This document shows, piece after piece, positions 7,598-14,932 of a stretch of 20,862 nt of DNA. The notes beneath the pieces were generated by a model. The model was given only the letters and a program-made list of their open reading frames with translations. It ran no database searches and was not told the DNA's origin. The first letter of the stretch is position 1. Each line of letters opens with the position of its first letter. The position numbers and the translations under genes are program-made. The stretch is from an uncultured Porphyromonas sp. (GTDB lineage Bacteria; Bacteroidota; Bacteroidia; Bacteroidales; Porphyromonadaceae), in assembly GCF_915070105.1 (NCBI RefSeq), contig NZ_CAJZFJ010000041.1, forward strand, positions 1-20,862. Reading direction: 5' to 3'.

Positions 7598-9010
7598 TTA
7601 CTGCTTTCGTTTAGCGGTAATGAAGCCTACACGTAGATGTTTGGCTTCCTTCGATAGGCGGACGAAGTAGGGGAAGAGCTCTTGCTCTAGGGTGATCGTC
7701 GAGCCCTGTGTGCTGTTGTAGGCTACTGGGATCATCCGTAGCTGCAGTGGCGTGGTGATCTGCCAGCCCGTGCCAGAGGCGTAGGTCGCGTGCTCGATGA
7801 GGTGACGAGTGACGAGCTCGGCGATATTGCTGAAGTTGTACACCTTCGATGCACTGCGGTAGGCATCAGAGAGGTAGGTCTTCCCATTCTGTATCGTAGG
7901 ACTGGGGCTCTTGAAGAACTCCTGTGCCTGCTGCGTCGTCATCAGTAGCATATAGGTAGGAGGGTTCAGCAGGATCTTCGTGGGGTTGTCTACCTGCAGG
8001 GAGACGTTAGCCGCAGAAAGGAGCCACGTACGTCTGAAGAAGGTCTCCTTATCCGTCCCACTAGGCAGAGCTGGTGCTGTCGCTAGTAGGGTCTTGAGCT
8101 GATCCACACCTAGGGTAAGCTCCGTAGTGACACCTGCGGGACCCTTGACATAGGTGTACTGACTATTGCTAGCAGTCAGTCGGCTAAGCTCCGTAGCACT
8201 AAGGCCGTTGAGGTGAGGAGTGAGCTCTGTATTGACAAAGGGCTGGGCATAGTGCACTACGCTATCCTTCTTCGTCTCATGTGGACGGTGGAAGTGGAGC
8301 AGAAGACTGCTTTCAGCTATCTGGAGCATATAGCCTGCGCCCGTCGAAGGAGTAACGAGAAGACCACCGAGGACATTCTTGCCGAAGGACTCCTGCGTAG
8401 CGAAGTACTCAGGGTGGCTCTTCGAGAGGTCATAGATACGCTGTCCAAGCTCTCTATTGAGCGTGATCGATACGAAGAATACAGAGTCCGTACGGCTGAT
8501 CTTCTGCTTGTAGGCATCTCGGTCGGGGACGATATTCCTTGATCCCACGAGGGTACCTGCCTGACGATAGCTCTCTAGGTCACTCTGTGAGAGCGTGCCC
8601 CCAGTGAAGCCCTTGGCGATCTCGTAGACCTCTACCTTGATAGGCGCATTCAGATTACCCTCTCTACGAGCATAGTAGAGACGCAGGGTGACAGAGTCGA
8701 TCTTGCCATCCTGAGGCTCAGGCGAGAGCTTGAAGTCCTGTGCTGTACGCACCTGGGTGATATACTCCCCGCGCTCGCTCCCATACTCTAGGTCGTTGAT
8801 GACACCGAGTAGGGCTTTATTCGTCGTCGAGTAGACCTTCTCGTCTGCGGTCGTCGAGGCGGTCAGCTGTAGGTAGGTCATCTCTCCCTGCACCTTGTCG
8901 CTCTCGGGCTGTACGCTCTCTCCTATCTCTGATAGACTATCGGAGCAGGAGACTAGGAAGCCCAGACAGATGAGGAATAGACCTCGTGTGATGGACTGAG
9001 TCTGTATCAT
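7598..9010 (-). CDS. DUF4270 family lipoprotein
   Basis: A 470-residue protein of unknown function. The N-terminus is a lipoprotein signal peptide (hydrophobic GLFLICLGFLVSC, predicted lipidated Cys at residue 22), followed by S-D-x-L-S-x-I-G-E-S-V-Q-P, the opening I recognise from DUF4270 proteins of Bacteroidetes. The body is predicted to be rich in beta strands (for example GKIDSVTLRLYYARREGN) and has no catalytic motif that I recognise. It is expected to be exported and anchored in a membrane. Its ATG overlaps the stop of the GT5 gene upstream by the four bases ATGA, indicating translational coupling. This pairing of DUF4270 with a short starch-synthase-like gene recurs, as I recall, in Bacteroidales. 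Confidence 0.8.
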   Translation of the reverse strand: MIQTQSITRGLFLICLGFLVSCSDSLSEIGESVQPESDKVQGEMTYLQLTASTTADEKVYSTTNKALLGVINDLEYGSERGEYITQVRTAQDFKLSPEPQDGKIDSVTLRLYYARREGNLNAPIKVEVYEIAKGFTGGTLSQSDLESYRQAGTLVGSRNIVPDRDAYKQKISRTDSVFFVSITLNRELGQRIYDLSKSHPEYFATQESFGKNVLGGLLVTPSTGAGYMLQIAESSLLLHFHRPHETKKDSVVHYAQPFVNTELTPHLNGLSATELSRLTASNSQYTYVKGPAGVTTELTLGVDQLKTLLATAPALPSGTDKETFFRRTWLLSAANVSLQVDNPTKILLNPPTYMLLMTTQQAQEFFKSPSPTIQNGKTYLSDAYRSASKVYNFSNIAELVTRHLIEHATYASGTGWQITTPLQLRMIPVAYNSTQGSTITLEQELFPYFVRLSKEAKHLRVGFITAKRKQ

Positions 9011-9813
9011 GGAAGGATCTTCTTATAGAACTCGTTGTATATCTCTGCGTCAAACTCCTTGCCTGGATAGGGCAGGAAGTGTGTCCCCCGCTCCTGGATG
9101 TACTCATGGAGCTCGGGGCTCAGCTCTGCACTCCCCTGGACGACACCATGTGCATAGTGTATGGCCAGACGATTCAGTGCCGTATAGTCCACCTTACCCT
9201 GCATGGAGGAGACCGCTGCTGGCTTGATCTTGTCGAACTTCAGCGTATCGAAGAGACGCTCGGGCATCTCTACGGGCTCAGCCTCGTTGTAGAGGGAGAA
9301 GACGAGCTTAGCCTTCTTGAGGCAGGGATCCTCGTTGTAGAACTTCTTGAGGTAGAGCATCCCTAGTGCCGTGAAGGTACCGTGGCAGTGGATGATATCC
9401 GGTATCCAGCGTAGCTTCTTGATCGTCTCCAGCGCACCTCGCACGAAGAAGATAGAGCGCTCATCGTTGTCGTTCTCTCCCTTGGACTCAGAGCCGAAGA
9501 GGCTCTTACGGCGGAAGAAATCATCGTTGTCGATGAAGTACACCTGCAGGCGTGCCGTAGGGAGCGAAGCCACCTTGATGATCAGGGGGTGGTCATTGTT
9601 GTTGATGATCATATTGATCCCGGAGAGGCGAATGACTTCATGCAGCTGATTGCGTCGTTCGTTGATGACACCGAAGCGTGGCATGAAGATACGGATGTCG
9701 TTCCCCGCCTCTTGTATGACCTGGGGTAGGCGACGTGCCGTCAGGGAGACATCTGACTCAGGTAGATAGGGAAAAATCTCCTGCGAGATGTACAGTATAC
9801 GTCTTGATTTCAT
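9007..9813 (-). CDS. Short glycogen/starch synthase-like protein (GT5 N-domain only)
   Basis: A 268-residue protein resembling the N-terminal GT5 domain of glycogen/starch synthase (MKSRRILYISQEIFPYLPES, PQVIQEAGNDIRIFMPRFG, VYFIDNDDFF, then DIIHCHGTFTAL, the family's D-x-x-H-x-H/N-D-W-type block). Two features set it apart. It ends where the second GT-B domain should begin, so it is about half the length of GlgA. The KTGGL ADP-glucose loop expected near residue 17 is replaced by ESDVSLTARR. The start at 9813 was chosen over an in-frame ATG 78 bp upstream because the family begins at this M-K-x-R-R-I-L-Y segment. It is translationally coupled to the DUF4270 lipoprotein. True glycogen synthesis is doubtful; this is a family-level call. 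Confidence 0.75.
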   Translation of the reverse strand: MKSRRILYISQEIFPYLPESDVSLTARRLPQVIQEAGNDIRIFMPRFGVINERRNQLHEVIRLSGINMIINNNDHPLIIKVASLPTARLQVYFIDNDDFFRRKSLFGSESKGENDNDERSIFFVRGALETIKKLRWIPDIIHCHGTFTALGMLYLKKFYNEDPCLKKAKLVFSLYNEAEPVEMPERLFDTLKFDKIKPAAVSSMQGKVDYTALNRLAIHYAHGVVQGSAELSPELHEYIQERGTHFLPYPGKEFDAEIYNEFYKKILP

Positions 9814-10140
9814 TCGTCTTTTATTTTCCGAGGGGTCACGCTTAGAGGACCTGCTATTCACCTGCCATAGAGCCCTGTCAAGACTCCACACATCCTAGCT
9901 CTGTCCGCCTACACCCCACAGCACGCTGTAGAGGGGGAGGGGTGAACTGCTCGGGTGCACATACTTTGATACCTACAAAGATACGGAATTCCCTCATACT
10001 TTGCCCATTGCCTCCCTTACCTCAGCCCTCACTCATCCCTCTCTGTGTCCTCCCTCCGAGGAGGAAGGGCAGAGATCATGATCCCTCTAGGGGCACTTCC
10101 CCGAGAGCGTACATCTATAACGCATACACCCCTCTCTTTA
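9814..10140. other. Gene-free leader of the GT5 gene
   Basis: No coding reading is convincing. The segment holds a possible promoter for the GT5 gene (9976-9983), an AT-rich patch just before the start codon (AAAATAAAAGACGA on the minus strand), and a C-rich stretch near 10010-10060 like that at 900-1350. Confidence 0.5.
9976..9983 (-). promoter_or_regulatory. Possible -7 promoter element for the GT5-DUF4270 unit
   Basis: The minus strand reads TATCTTTG, matching TAnnTTTG, about 160 bp upstream of the chosen GT5 start. No TTTG -33 partner is visible at normal spacing. The implied 5' leader would be about 155 bases, longer than for the other genes here, so this is tentative. Confidence 0.3.
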
Positions 10141-10143
10141 TTC

Positions 10144-10222
10144 GGCCTATTAGACCTATTGCACCTATTAGACTTAGGTGATAGGTCCAATAGGTGCAAT
10201 AGGTCGAATAAGTCCAATAGCC
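10144..10222. repeat. Inverted pair of 9-bp tandem arrays (large hairpin)
   Basis: The left arm (about 10146-10173) is built of CTATTAGAC, CTATTGCAC, CTATTAGAC. The right arm (about 10185-10212) reads GTCCAATAG, GTGCAATAG, GTCGAATAA. The arms are reverse complements over about 28 bp with three mismatches, around an 11-base centre. Both arms use the same 9-mer vocabulary as the arrays at 10485-10540 and 10622-10756. Its role is unknown. Confidence 0.75.
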
Positions 10223-10240
10223 AAAGCCCTCTATCACAAG

Positions 10241-10450
10241 CATTCCGAGAACGGAAAATAGCAGATACCGAGAAGAGAAAAATAGTACATACCGAGTCCT
10301 CTGTAATCACCTATGTAAGGTGATGGATGCGCACATACCGAGAGCGCAGTAGCGATCATACCGAGAGCGTTGTCGTCACCTATGTAAGGTGATTAGGGTG
10401 GACATATAGTGTCCTCTCCCACCCCTCTAGCAATAGGCGCATAGGGCAGT
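10241..10450 (-). repeat. 23-bp-period repeat array, copy 2 (inverted relative to copy 1)
   Basis: Plus-strand cores occur at a 23-24 bp step: CATTCCG 10241, GATACCG 10264, CATACCG 10288, CTATGTA 10311, CATACCG 10334 and 10357, CTATGTA 10380, CATATAG 10403. Read on the minus strand, about 125 bp (roughly 10290-10420) are nearly identical to 1405-1535, including both TCACCTTACATAGGTGA dyads, and weaker similarity continues towards 10450. The outer right arm has diverged, so the large palindrome of copy 1 is incomplete here. No protein or RNA-gene identity is recognised. Confidence 0.85.
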
Positions 10451-10454
10451 CGGA

Positions 10455-10565
10455 ATGAGCTCTAGGGCTGGTAGCGTAGGAGTAGGGCTAATAAGTCCAA
10501 TGAGTGCAATAGGTCTAATAAGTCCAATAGGTGCAATGGGCTGATCGGTGAAGGCACAGCCCTGG
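10455..10565 (-). repeat. Diverged inverted relative of the 162-bp repeat, with a 9-mer array
   Basis: On the minus strand this reads CTTCACCGATCA, then CCATTGCAC and other 9-mers, then CATTGGACTTATTAG and CCCTACTCC. That order parallels the CTTCACCGACCA, 9-mer array, CCCTACT arrangement of the 162-bp units at 1646-2108. On the plus strand the 9-mers are GTGCAATAG, GTCTAATAA, GTCCAATAG (about 10485-10540). Identity is partial and was judged by eye. Confidence 0.6.
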
Positions 10566-10621
10566 CAGGAGCTGGGAGATATAGGTGCGATAGGTAGGGT
10601 GGGAGAGTGGCATAGCCCTGC

Positions 10622-10756
10622 CTATTGCACCTATTGGACTTATTAGACCTATCGCACCTATTAGACCTATTGCACTTATTAGACCTATTGCTCTTATTGG
10701 ACTTATTAGACCTATTGCACTTATTAGACCTATCGCACCTATTAGGGCTATTCGAC
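10622..10756 (+). repeat. 9-bp tandem repeat array, 15 units
   Basis: Fifteen uninterrupted 9-bp units with variation limited to a few positions: CTATTGCAC, CTATTGGAC, TTATTAGAC, CTATCGCAC, CTATTAGAC and similar. The minus strand would encode a degenerate tripeptide ([SC]-[ND]-[RK]) repeat within an open frame, but the same 9-mers occur in both orientations and outside any frame elsewhere. It is better seen as a non-coding array. It is inverted relative to the 9-mers at 10485-10540. Confidence 0.85.
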
Positions 10757-10804
10757 CTAGCCCTATTAGGGCTCATGGTGGCAGGAGGGCAGGGGGAATA
10801 AAAG

Positions 10805-10845
10805 GCCCGTAGGAGTGTGTCGCCGTGCGACACACTCCTACGGGC
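10805..10845 (-). terminator. Rho-independent terminator downstream of lacZ
   Basis: A perfect 18-bp stem (10805-10822 with 10828-10845) and a 5-base loop. On the minus strand the stem is followed by CTTTTATT, the expected U-run, so it terminates leftward transcription from the lacZ unit. Confidence 0.9.
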
Positions 10846-10859
10846 TTGGGAGGGAGAGG

Positions 10860-10894
10860 TTTGGTAAAGGGGGAGCGTGCTCCCCCTTACCAAA
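10860..10894 (-). terminator. Second hairpin immediately after lacZ
   Basis: A 16-bp stem with one bulged base (10860-10876 with 10879-10894) and a 2-base loop. It lies 10 bp beyond the lacZ stop and 14 bp before the U-tailed terminator. It has no U-run on the minus strand, so it may protect the mRNA end or strengthen termination. Confidence 0.7.
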
Positions 10895-10904
10895 CTAGCT
10901 CACC

Positions 10905-13900
10905 CTAGAGGTGAGGACGTAGGGGTACGATCGGTGTCAGGAGGATGCGGAGCTTGTAGGGACGATCCGTAGGCAGGAGATACTTCGCCTGAGGTAGAGC
11001 CCCCCAGCTGTTGTAGCAACCCAAGCCCATGTGCTCACCATCTACAAGGAGCTGGGTGAAGGGTGCACGGGGGATCAGCTCCGAGTGCTGCTGGGTCTTC
11101 TCGGGATAGCCATCTAGGCTCTCCATACTTCGGTTCAGAGCCGAAGCCATGAAGGGCTTGTCTGAGCGTACCTCTAGACCTCGCCCACCCTTATCAAGGA
11201 CACGGTAGTAGGTGAGGTCACTCCTGAGTCCCGTCTCCTGAGGACGGATGTAGGAGTAGAAGAGCTCCTCGACACTACTGCGATAGAGACCGAAGGGCTG
11301 GGAAATCTTGCGGTCGGGGTAGTTCTCTACTGGACCACGGCCGTAGTACTCTACTTGGTCAAGCTCCTTAGGTAGCTCTGCCTTGAGCCCAAAGCGGAAG
11401 AAGTTCGGGGTCTTAGCACCCGCAGCAGGCTGCATAGTCTGCTCATAGAGGATATGCCCTGTGGCATCGATCGTATAGTGGAGCGTTAGGCTTGCCCCAA
11501 TACCCTCGATGGTGTAGTCTGCCTGTAGCTGGAGTGTACCATCCTTAGCTTCCTCGGGCTTGAGGGAGGTGAGCTTGAGGGTGGGCTTACGCCAAGCCTC
11601 GTATCGGCGCTGTAGAGCAGCACCCATATCGTTGTCGGTAGGAGCCCGCCAGAAGTTGGGGCGTAGCTGATGTCCTTCGTCCAGCAGGCTGACTCCTGCC
11701 ACTTCGTAGCGAGAGAGGAAGCCCGTGTGGCGGTCGAAGTCTATGCGCCAATCCGCACCTCGTACGACGTAGTAGTTCCTGTCATTATCCTCCAGCTGTA
11801 GGGGTGTCTGTGCCCATCTCTTGCCGAGCTCTAGGGCAGGCATCTTACCACGCTGTAGGATGAACTGATCGTAGGCGAGCTGTGTACCTGCAGGGAGGAT
11901 ACCATCCGCATCACGCAGGACGAAGTAGAGCTGTAGCGTCACATCCTCCTGCTCGGAGGCCTTCGGCAGGCGATAGGGTAGCGTCAGCACCCCTGTCTGC
12001 TGGGGGGCAATAGCAGGCATGGTGAGCATACCCGACTGCACGGGTCGTCCCATCACGGAGAGCTCCCAGCGGAGGTCGTAGCGACTGAGGTCGATGAAGA
12101 AGTACTCGTTGTAGACCTTCACCTTGCCCGTCTGTGAATCCAATAGAGTTGGGCGAATGCTCTGCTGTACGTAGCTCACCTCATGGGCATGAGGATTGAG
12201 CTTGCGGTCGGGGCTGATGAGCCCGTTGTCTAGGAAGTTGTTGTCCGAATAGTCATAGCGGTTGAAGTCCCCACCATAGGAGTAGAAGCTACGTCCGTCC
12301 TTGGTGCGCCAACGTATACCCTGATCGACAAAGTCCCAGATGAAGCCCCCTTGGTACTGCGGATAGCGACGTATGAGTTCCCAGTATTCGTCGAATCCCC
12401 CTTCGCTATTTCCCATAGCATGGGCATATTCGCATTGTATGAGGGGCATCTTGGGCGAGCTCTCTAGGTACTTGATCACCTCATGGGGCTGGCGATACAT
12501 CGGGCAGTAGATGTCCGTCGCCTCTAGCCCTGAACGCTCGTACTGCACGGGACGTGTGGGGTCAAGCTTCTTGACGAGTGCATAGGCAGCGTGGAAGTTC
12601 GCCCCATGCCCAGCCTCGTTACCGAGTGACCAGGTGATGATACTTGGGTGGTTGAAGCCACGCTGTACGTTGCGCTCATTACGCTCTAGGTGGGCACGTA
12701 GGAAGTCCTTTCGGTGTGCTAGTGACTCCTTGCCGTAGCCCATACCATGGGACTCTAGGTTGGCCTCCGAGACCACATACAGCCCATACTCATCACAGAG
12801 CTGGTACCAGTAGTCATCATCGGGATAGTGACAGGTGCGCACGGCATTCATATTGAGCTGCTTCATCACGAGCACATCCTGGAGCATACGCTCTCTGGAG
12901 ACATAGTAGCCCCCATCTGGGTCCATCTCGTGTCTATTAGCACCCTTGATGAGGATAGGCTGACCATTGACGAGGAGCTGACCACCCGAGATACGCACAT
13001 CTCTGAAGCCTACTCGCTGGCGGATAACCTCCCCTGCCGTCCTAAGCTCTAGGGTGTAGAGGTAGGGAGTCTCAGCTGACCAAGTCTTGACCTCCTTGAG
13101 GGTAAAGGTACCCTTCTGATCGGTGAAGTTCTTTTGCTCCATGACTACCTTGCCCTCGGCATCTCTTAGGGTAAGCTGTACGGGTAGGTTGCCCTCGCTC
13201 TTGCGTAGCTCTACCTGGAGCGAGCCCTCAGCTAGGTCGCCCTTGTAGGTCTTCACATCGATACCAGCTACGAGGCGCACGTCCTCGATTCCCTTCTTCT
13301 CACGGGCATAGAGGTAGCAGTCACGAGCTACACCACTCAGACGCCAAAAGTCCTGACACTCGAGGTAGGAACCATCAGACCAACGGAAGGTCTGGAAGGC
13401 GATGAGGTTCTCCTCACCATACTTGATATAGGGAGTGAGGTCAAACTCTGCCTCTATCTTGCTGTCCTCGCTATAGCCTACTGGGCGACCATTGACCCAT
13501 AGGTCGATATTGGAGGTCACGGAGCCGAAGTGTGCGATGACCTTCTTACCTCGCCATGAGGCAGGGATATGGAAGCTACGACGATAGCTCCCGACGTGGT
13601 TCTCCTTGATGGGGACGAGGGGAGGGTTATTCTTGTACTGGTTGTGCCAGGCATAGATGGCATTGCTATAGAGGGGATCTCCATAGCCATTGACCTCCCA
13701 TATACCGGGTACGGGCATTGTTCCCCAGCCCTTGTCGTTGAGGCTTAGGCTACCGAAGTCACGAGGGCGCTCATCGGCATTGCGCACCCAGTGGAATCGC
13801 CACTGCCCATTGAGCGAGAGGAAGTGCTGGCTAGCATACTTGTCCTCGGTCTGCTCGTCCGAGCGGAAGGCAAAGAAACTCGTGTGCATCGGTAGACGAT

Positions 13901-14006
13901 TGATGGCATTGACCTCGGGGTCTAGCCATGGCTCCTTACCCTTGGTCTGGGCTAAGGAGGAGAGCCCCTGCGAGAGGAGCAGCAGTAGAATAAAGGTTTT
14001 CTTCAT
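10905..14006 (-). CDS. lacZ: Exported beta-galactosidase, GH2 LacZ type
   Basis: A 1033-residue glycoside hydrolase family 2 enzyme with full LacZ architecture: sugar-binding jelly-roll domain (about residues 50-240, PVPGIWEVNGYGDPLY), Ig-like domain, TIM barrel (about 340-640), a second Ig-like domain, and a C-terminal beta-sandwich Bgal_small domain (about 750-1030, ENYPDRK). The acid/base is E464 in WSLGNEAGHG and the nucleophile E526 in IQCEYAHAMGNS. An N-terminal signal peptide (MKKTFILLLLLSQGLSSLAQ) sends it out of the cytoplasm, unlike E. coli LacZ, so the likely substrates are beta-galactosides of host glycans or diet in the periplasm or outside. It is the last gene of a unit with a BASS transporter (12-bp gap). 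Confidence 0.95.
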   Translation of the reverse strand: MKKTFILLLLLSQGLSSLAQTKGKEPWLDPEVNAINRLPMHTSFFAFRSDEQTEDKYASQHFLSLNGQWRFHWVRNADERPRDFGSLSLNDKGWGTMPVPGIWEVNGYGDPLYSNAIYAWHNQYKNNPPLVPIKENHVGSYRRSFHIPASWRGKKVIAHFGSVTSNIDLWVNGRPVGYSEDSKIEAEFDLTPYIKYGEENLIAFQTFRWSDGSYLECQDFWRLSGVARDCYLYAREKKGIEDVRLVAGIDVKTYKGDLAEGSLQVELRKSEGNLPVQLTLRDAEGKVVMEQKNFTDQKGTFTLKEVKTWSAETPYLYTLELRTAGEVIRQRVGFRDVRISGGQLLVNGQPILIKGANRHEMDPDGGYYVSRERMLQDVLVMKQLNMNAVRTCHYPDDDYWYQLCDEYGLYVVSEANLESHGMGYGKESLAHRKDFLRAHLERNERNVQRGFNHPSIITWSLGNEAGHGANFHAAYALVKKLDPTRPVQYERSGLEATDIYCPMYRQPHEVIKYLESSPKMPLIQCEYAHAMGNSEGGFDEYWELIRRYPQYQGGFIWDFVDQGIRWRTKDGRSFYSYGGDFNRYDYSDNNFLDNGLISPDRKLNPHAHEVSYVQQSIRPTLLDSQTGKVKVYNEYFFIDLSRYDLRWELSVMGRPVQSGMLTMPAIAPQQTGVLTLPYRLPKASEQEDVTLQLYFVLRDADGILPAGTQLAYDQFILQRGKMPALELGKRWAQTPLQLEDNDRNYYVVRGADWRIDFDRHTGFLSRYEVAGVSLLDEGHQLRPNFWRAPTDNDMGAALQRRYEAWRKPTLKLTSLKPEEAKDGTLQLQADYTIEGIGASLTLHYTIDATGHILYEQTMQPAAGAKTPNFFRFGLKAELPKELDQVEYYGRGPVENYPDRKISQPFGLYRSSVEELFYSYIRPQETGLRSDLTYYRVLDKGGRGLEVRSDKPFMASALNRSMESLDGYPEKTQQHSELIPRAPFTQLLVDGEHMGLGCYNSWGALPQAKYLLPTDRPYKLRILLTPIVPLRPHL

Positions 14007-14018
14007 ATTAGTTCCTTT

Positions 14019-14912
14019 TTAGTCTGTATGAGTCTTACGCATGTAATAGGTTAGGAAGAAGTTCTGCCAAGCTATATAGCCCGCTATGCCAGGTGCTGCC
14101 AGAGGGTGGAGGAAGGAGATACAGAGCCACAGCACGAGAGCCGTATTCTTCTGCCCCATGGCTTGACGACAAGCCGTCTCCTCGATCCCTATCCTCGGAG
14201 CTAGCACTCTCCCTAGGTTGAACTGAATAAAGCACGCTATCAGCCCTACCCAAAAAGAGGCAAGGAGCAGCGGGATGCTCTCCGCACCCTCCTCATAGAC
14301 GAAGTGCACCGCCCTACCTAGGATAAAGATCAGCGTGGAGAGCCAGAGCCAATAGGTGAGCCTACGGTGTGGACGAGGCTCTCTACCGAAGCGGCGCATC
14401 ACGAGACGTACTGTCCACGCCAGCAGGATAGGTAGTACTACCATCCGTGCTACCAGTAGGGCTATCTGAGACGAGAGTGTCCAAAAGGGCACACCCTCTC
14501 CCCCGCCTATCAGAGGCAGGAGCAGAGGAGCAAGGATACAGATCACCGCATGGGTCACGATCGTATAGCCCGTAGCAAAGCCTACATCGCCCCCCATCAA
14601 GCTCGTCATAGCACCAGCAGCCGTAGCAGCAGGTGCGAGGAAGCACATGAAGAGGCTACACGCTATATCCCTATTCCATAGCGAGAGCAGCAGGTAGAGT
14701 CCTGCACCGATAGAGAGCTGTAGGAGTAGGAGCAGTAGGTGCTGTGGCCTAGGACGAATGTTCCTAGGACGCATATTCACCACCGCAAAGAAAAGCATCG
14801 AGGCTATAATCCATGGCAAGATAGCCGCATAGGGCGAGGTCACACGCCACAACAGTACGCCCGCCGTGATGAAGCACAGCGGTGCATAGCCCTTCAGTCG
14901 AGAGAGATCCAA
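14019..14912 (-). CDS. BASS-family transporter (bile acid:sodium symporter-like)
   Basis: A 297-residue inner-membrane protein with about nine or ten hydrophobic segments, the usual size of the bile acid:Na+ symporter (BASS) family. The central segment with FLAPAATAAGAMTSLMGGDV and the late segment GQKNTALVLWLC match the two conserved crossover regions of the fold. Family members carry bile acids, pantoate, pyruvate or other organic anions with sodium; the substrate here is unknown. It is 20 bp downstream of the Nudix gene and 12 bp upstream of lacZ, so the three are very probably cotranscribed. No functional link to beta-galactoside use is known to me. Confidence 0.75.
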   Translation of the reverse strand: MDLSRLKGYAPLCFITAGVLLWRVTSPYAAILPWIIASMLFFAVVNMRPRNIRPRPQHLLLLLLQLSIGAGLYLLLSLWNRDIACSLFMCFLAPAATAAGAMTSLMGGDVGFATGYTIVTHAVICILAPLLLPLIGGGEGVPFWTLSSQIALLVARMVVLPILLAWTVRLVMRRFGREPRPHRRLTYWLWLSTLIFILGRAVHFVYEEGAESIPLLLASFWVGLIACFIQFNLGRVLAPRIGIEETACRQAMGQKNTALVLWLCISFLHPLAAPGIAGYIAWQNFFLTYYMRKTHTD

Positions 14913-14932
14913 GATATTCCCCTCCTAACCCG

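Noticed and set aside
9814..9891. N-terminal extension of the GT5 protein
   Set aside because: The extra residues are basic and unrelated to the family; the conserved start M-K-x-R-R-I-L-Y fits the ATG at 9813.
1381..10450. Composite transposon bounded by the inverted arrays
   Set aside because: The enclosed genes are ordinary chromosomal genes; no transposase or target-site duplication was seen.
10462..10893. Minus-strand open frame with an [SC]-[ND]-[RK] tripeptide repeat
   Set aside because: It runs through the 9-bp array, two unrelated repeat modules and the lacZ terminator hairpins. The repeat peptide follows from the 9-bp period, and the same 9-mers occur in the other orientation and out of frame elsewhere.
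14035..14646. Other-frame open readings inside the BASS gene
   Set aside because: They are shadows of the transmembrane coding sequence, with cysteine- and arginine-rich translations and no family features.
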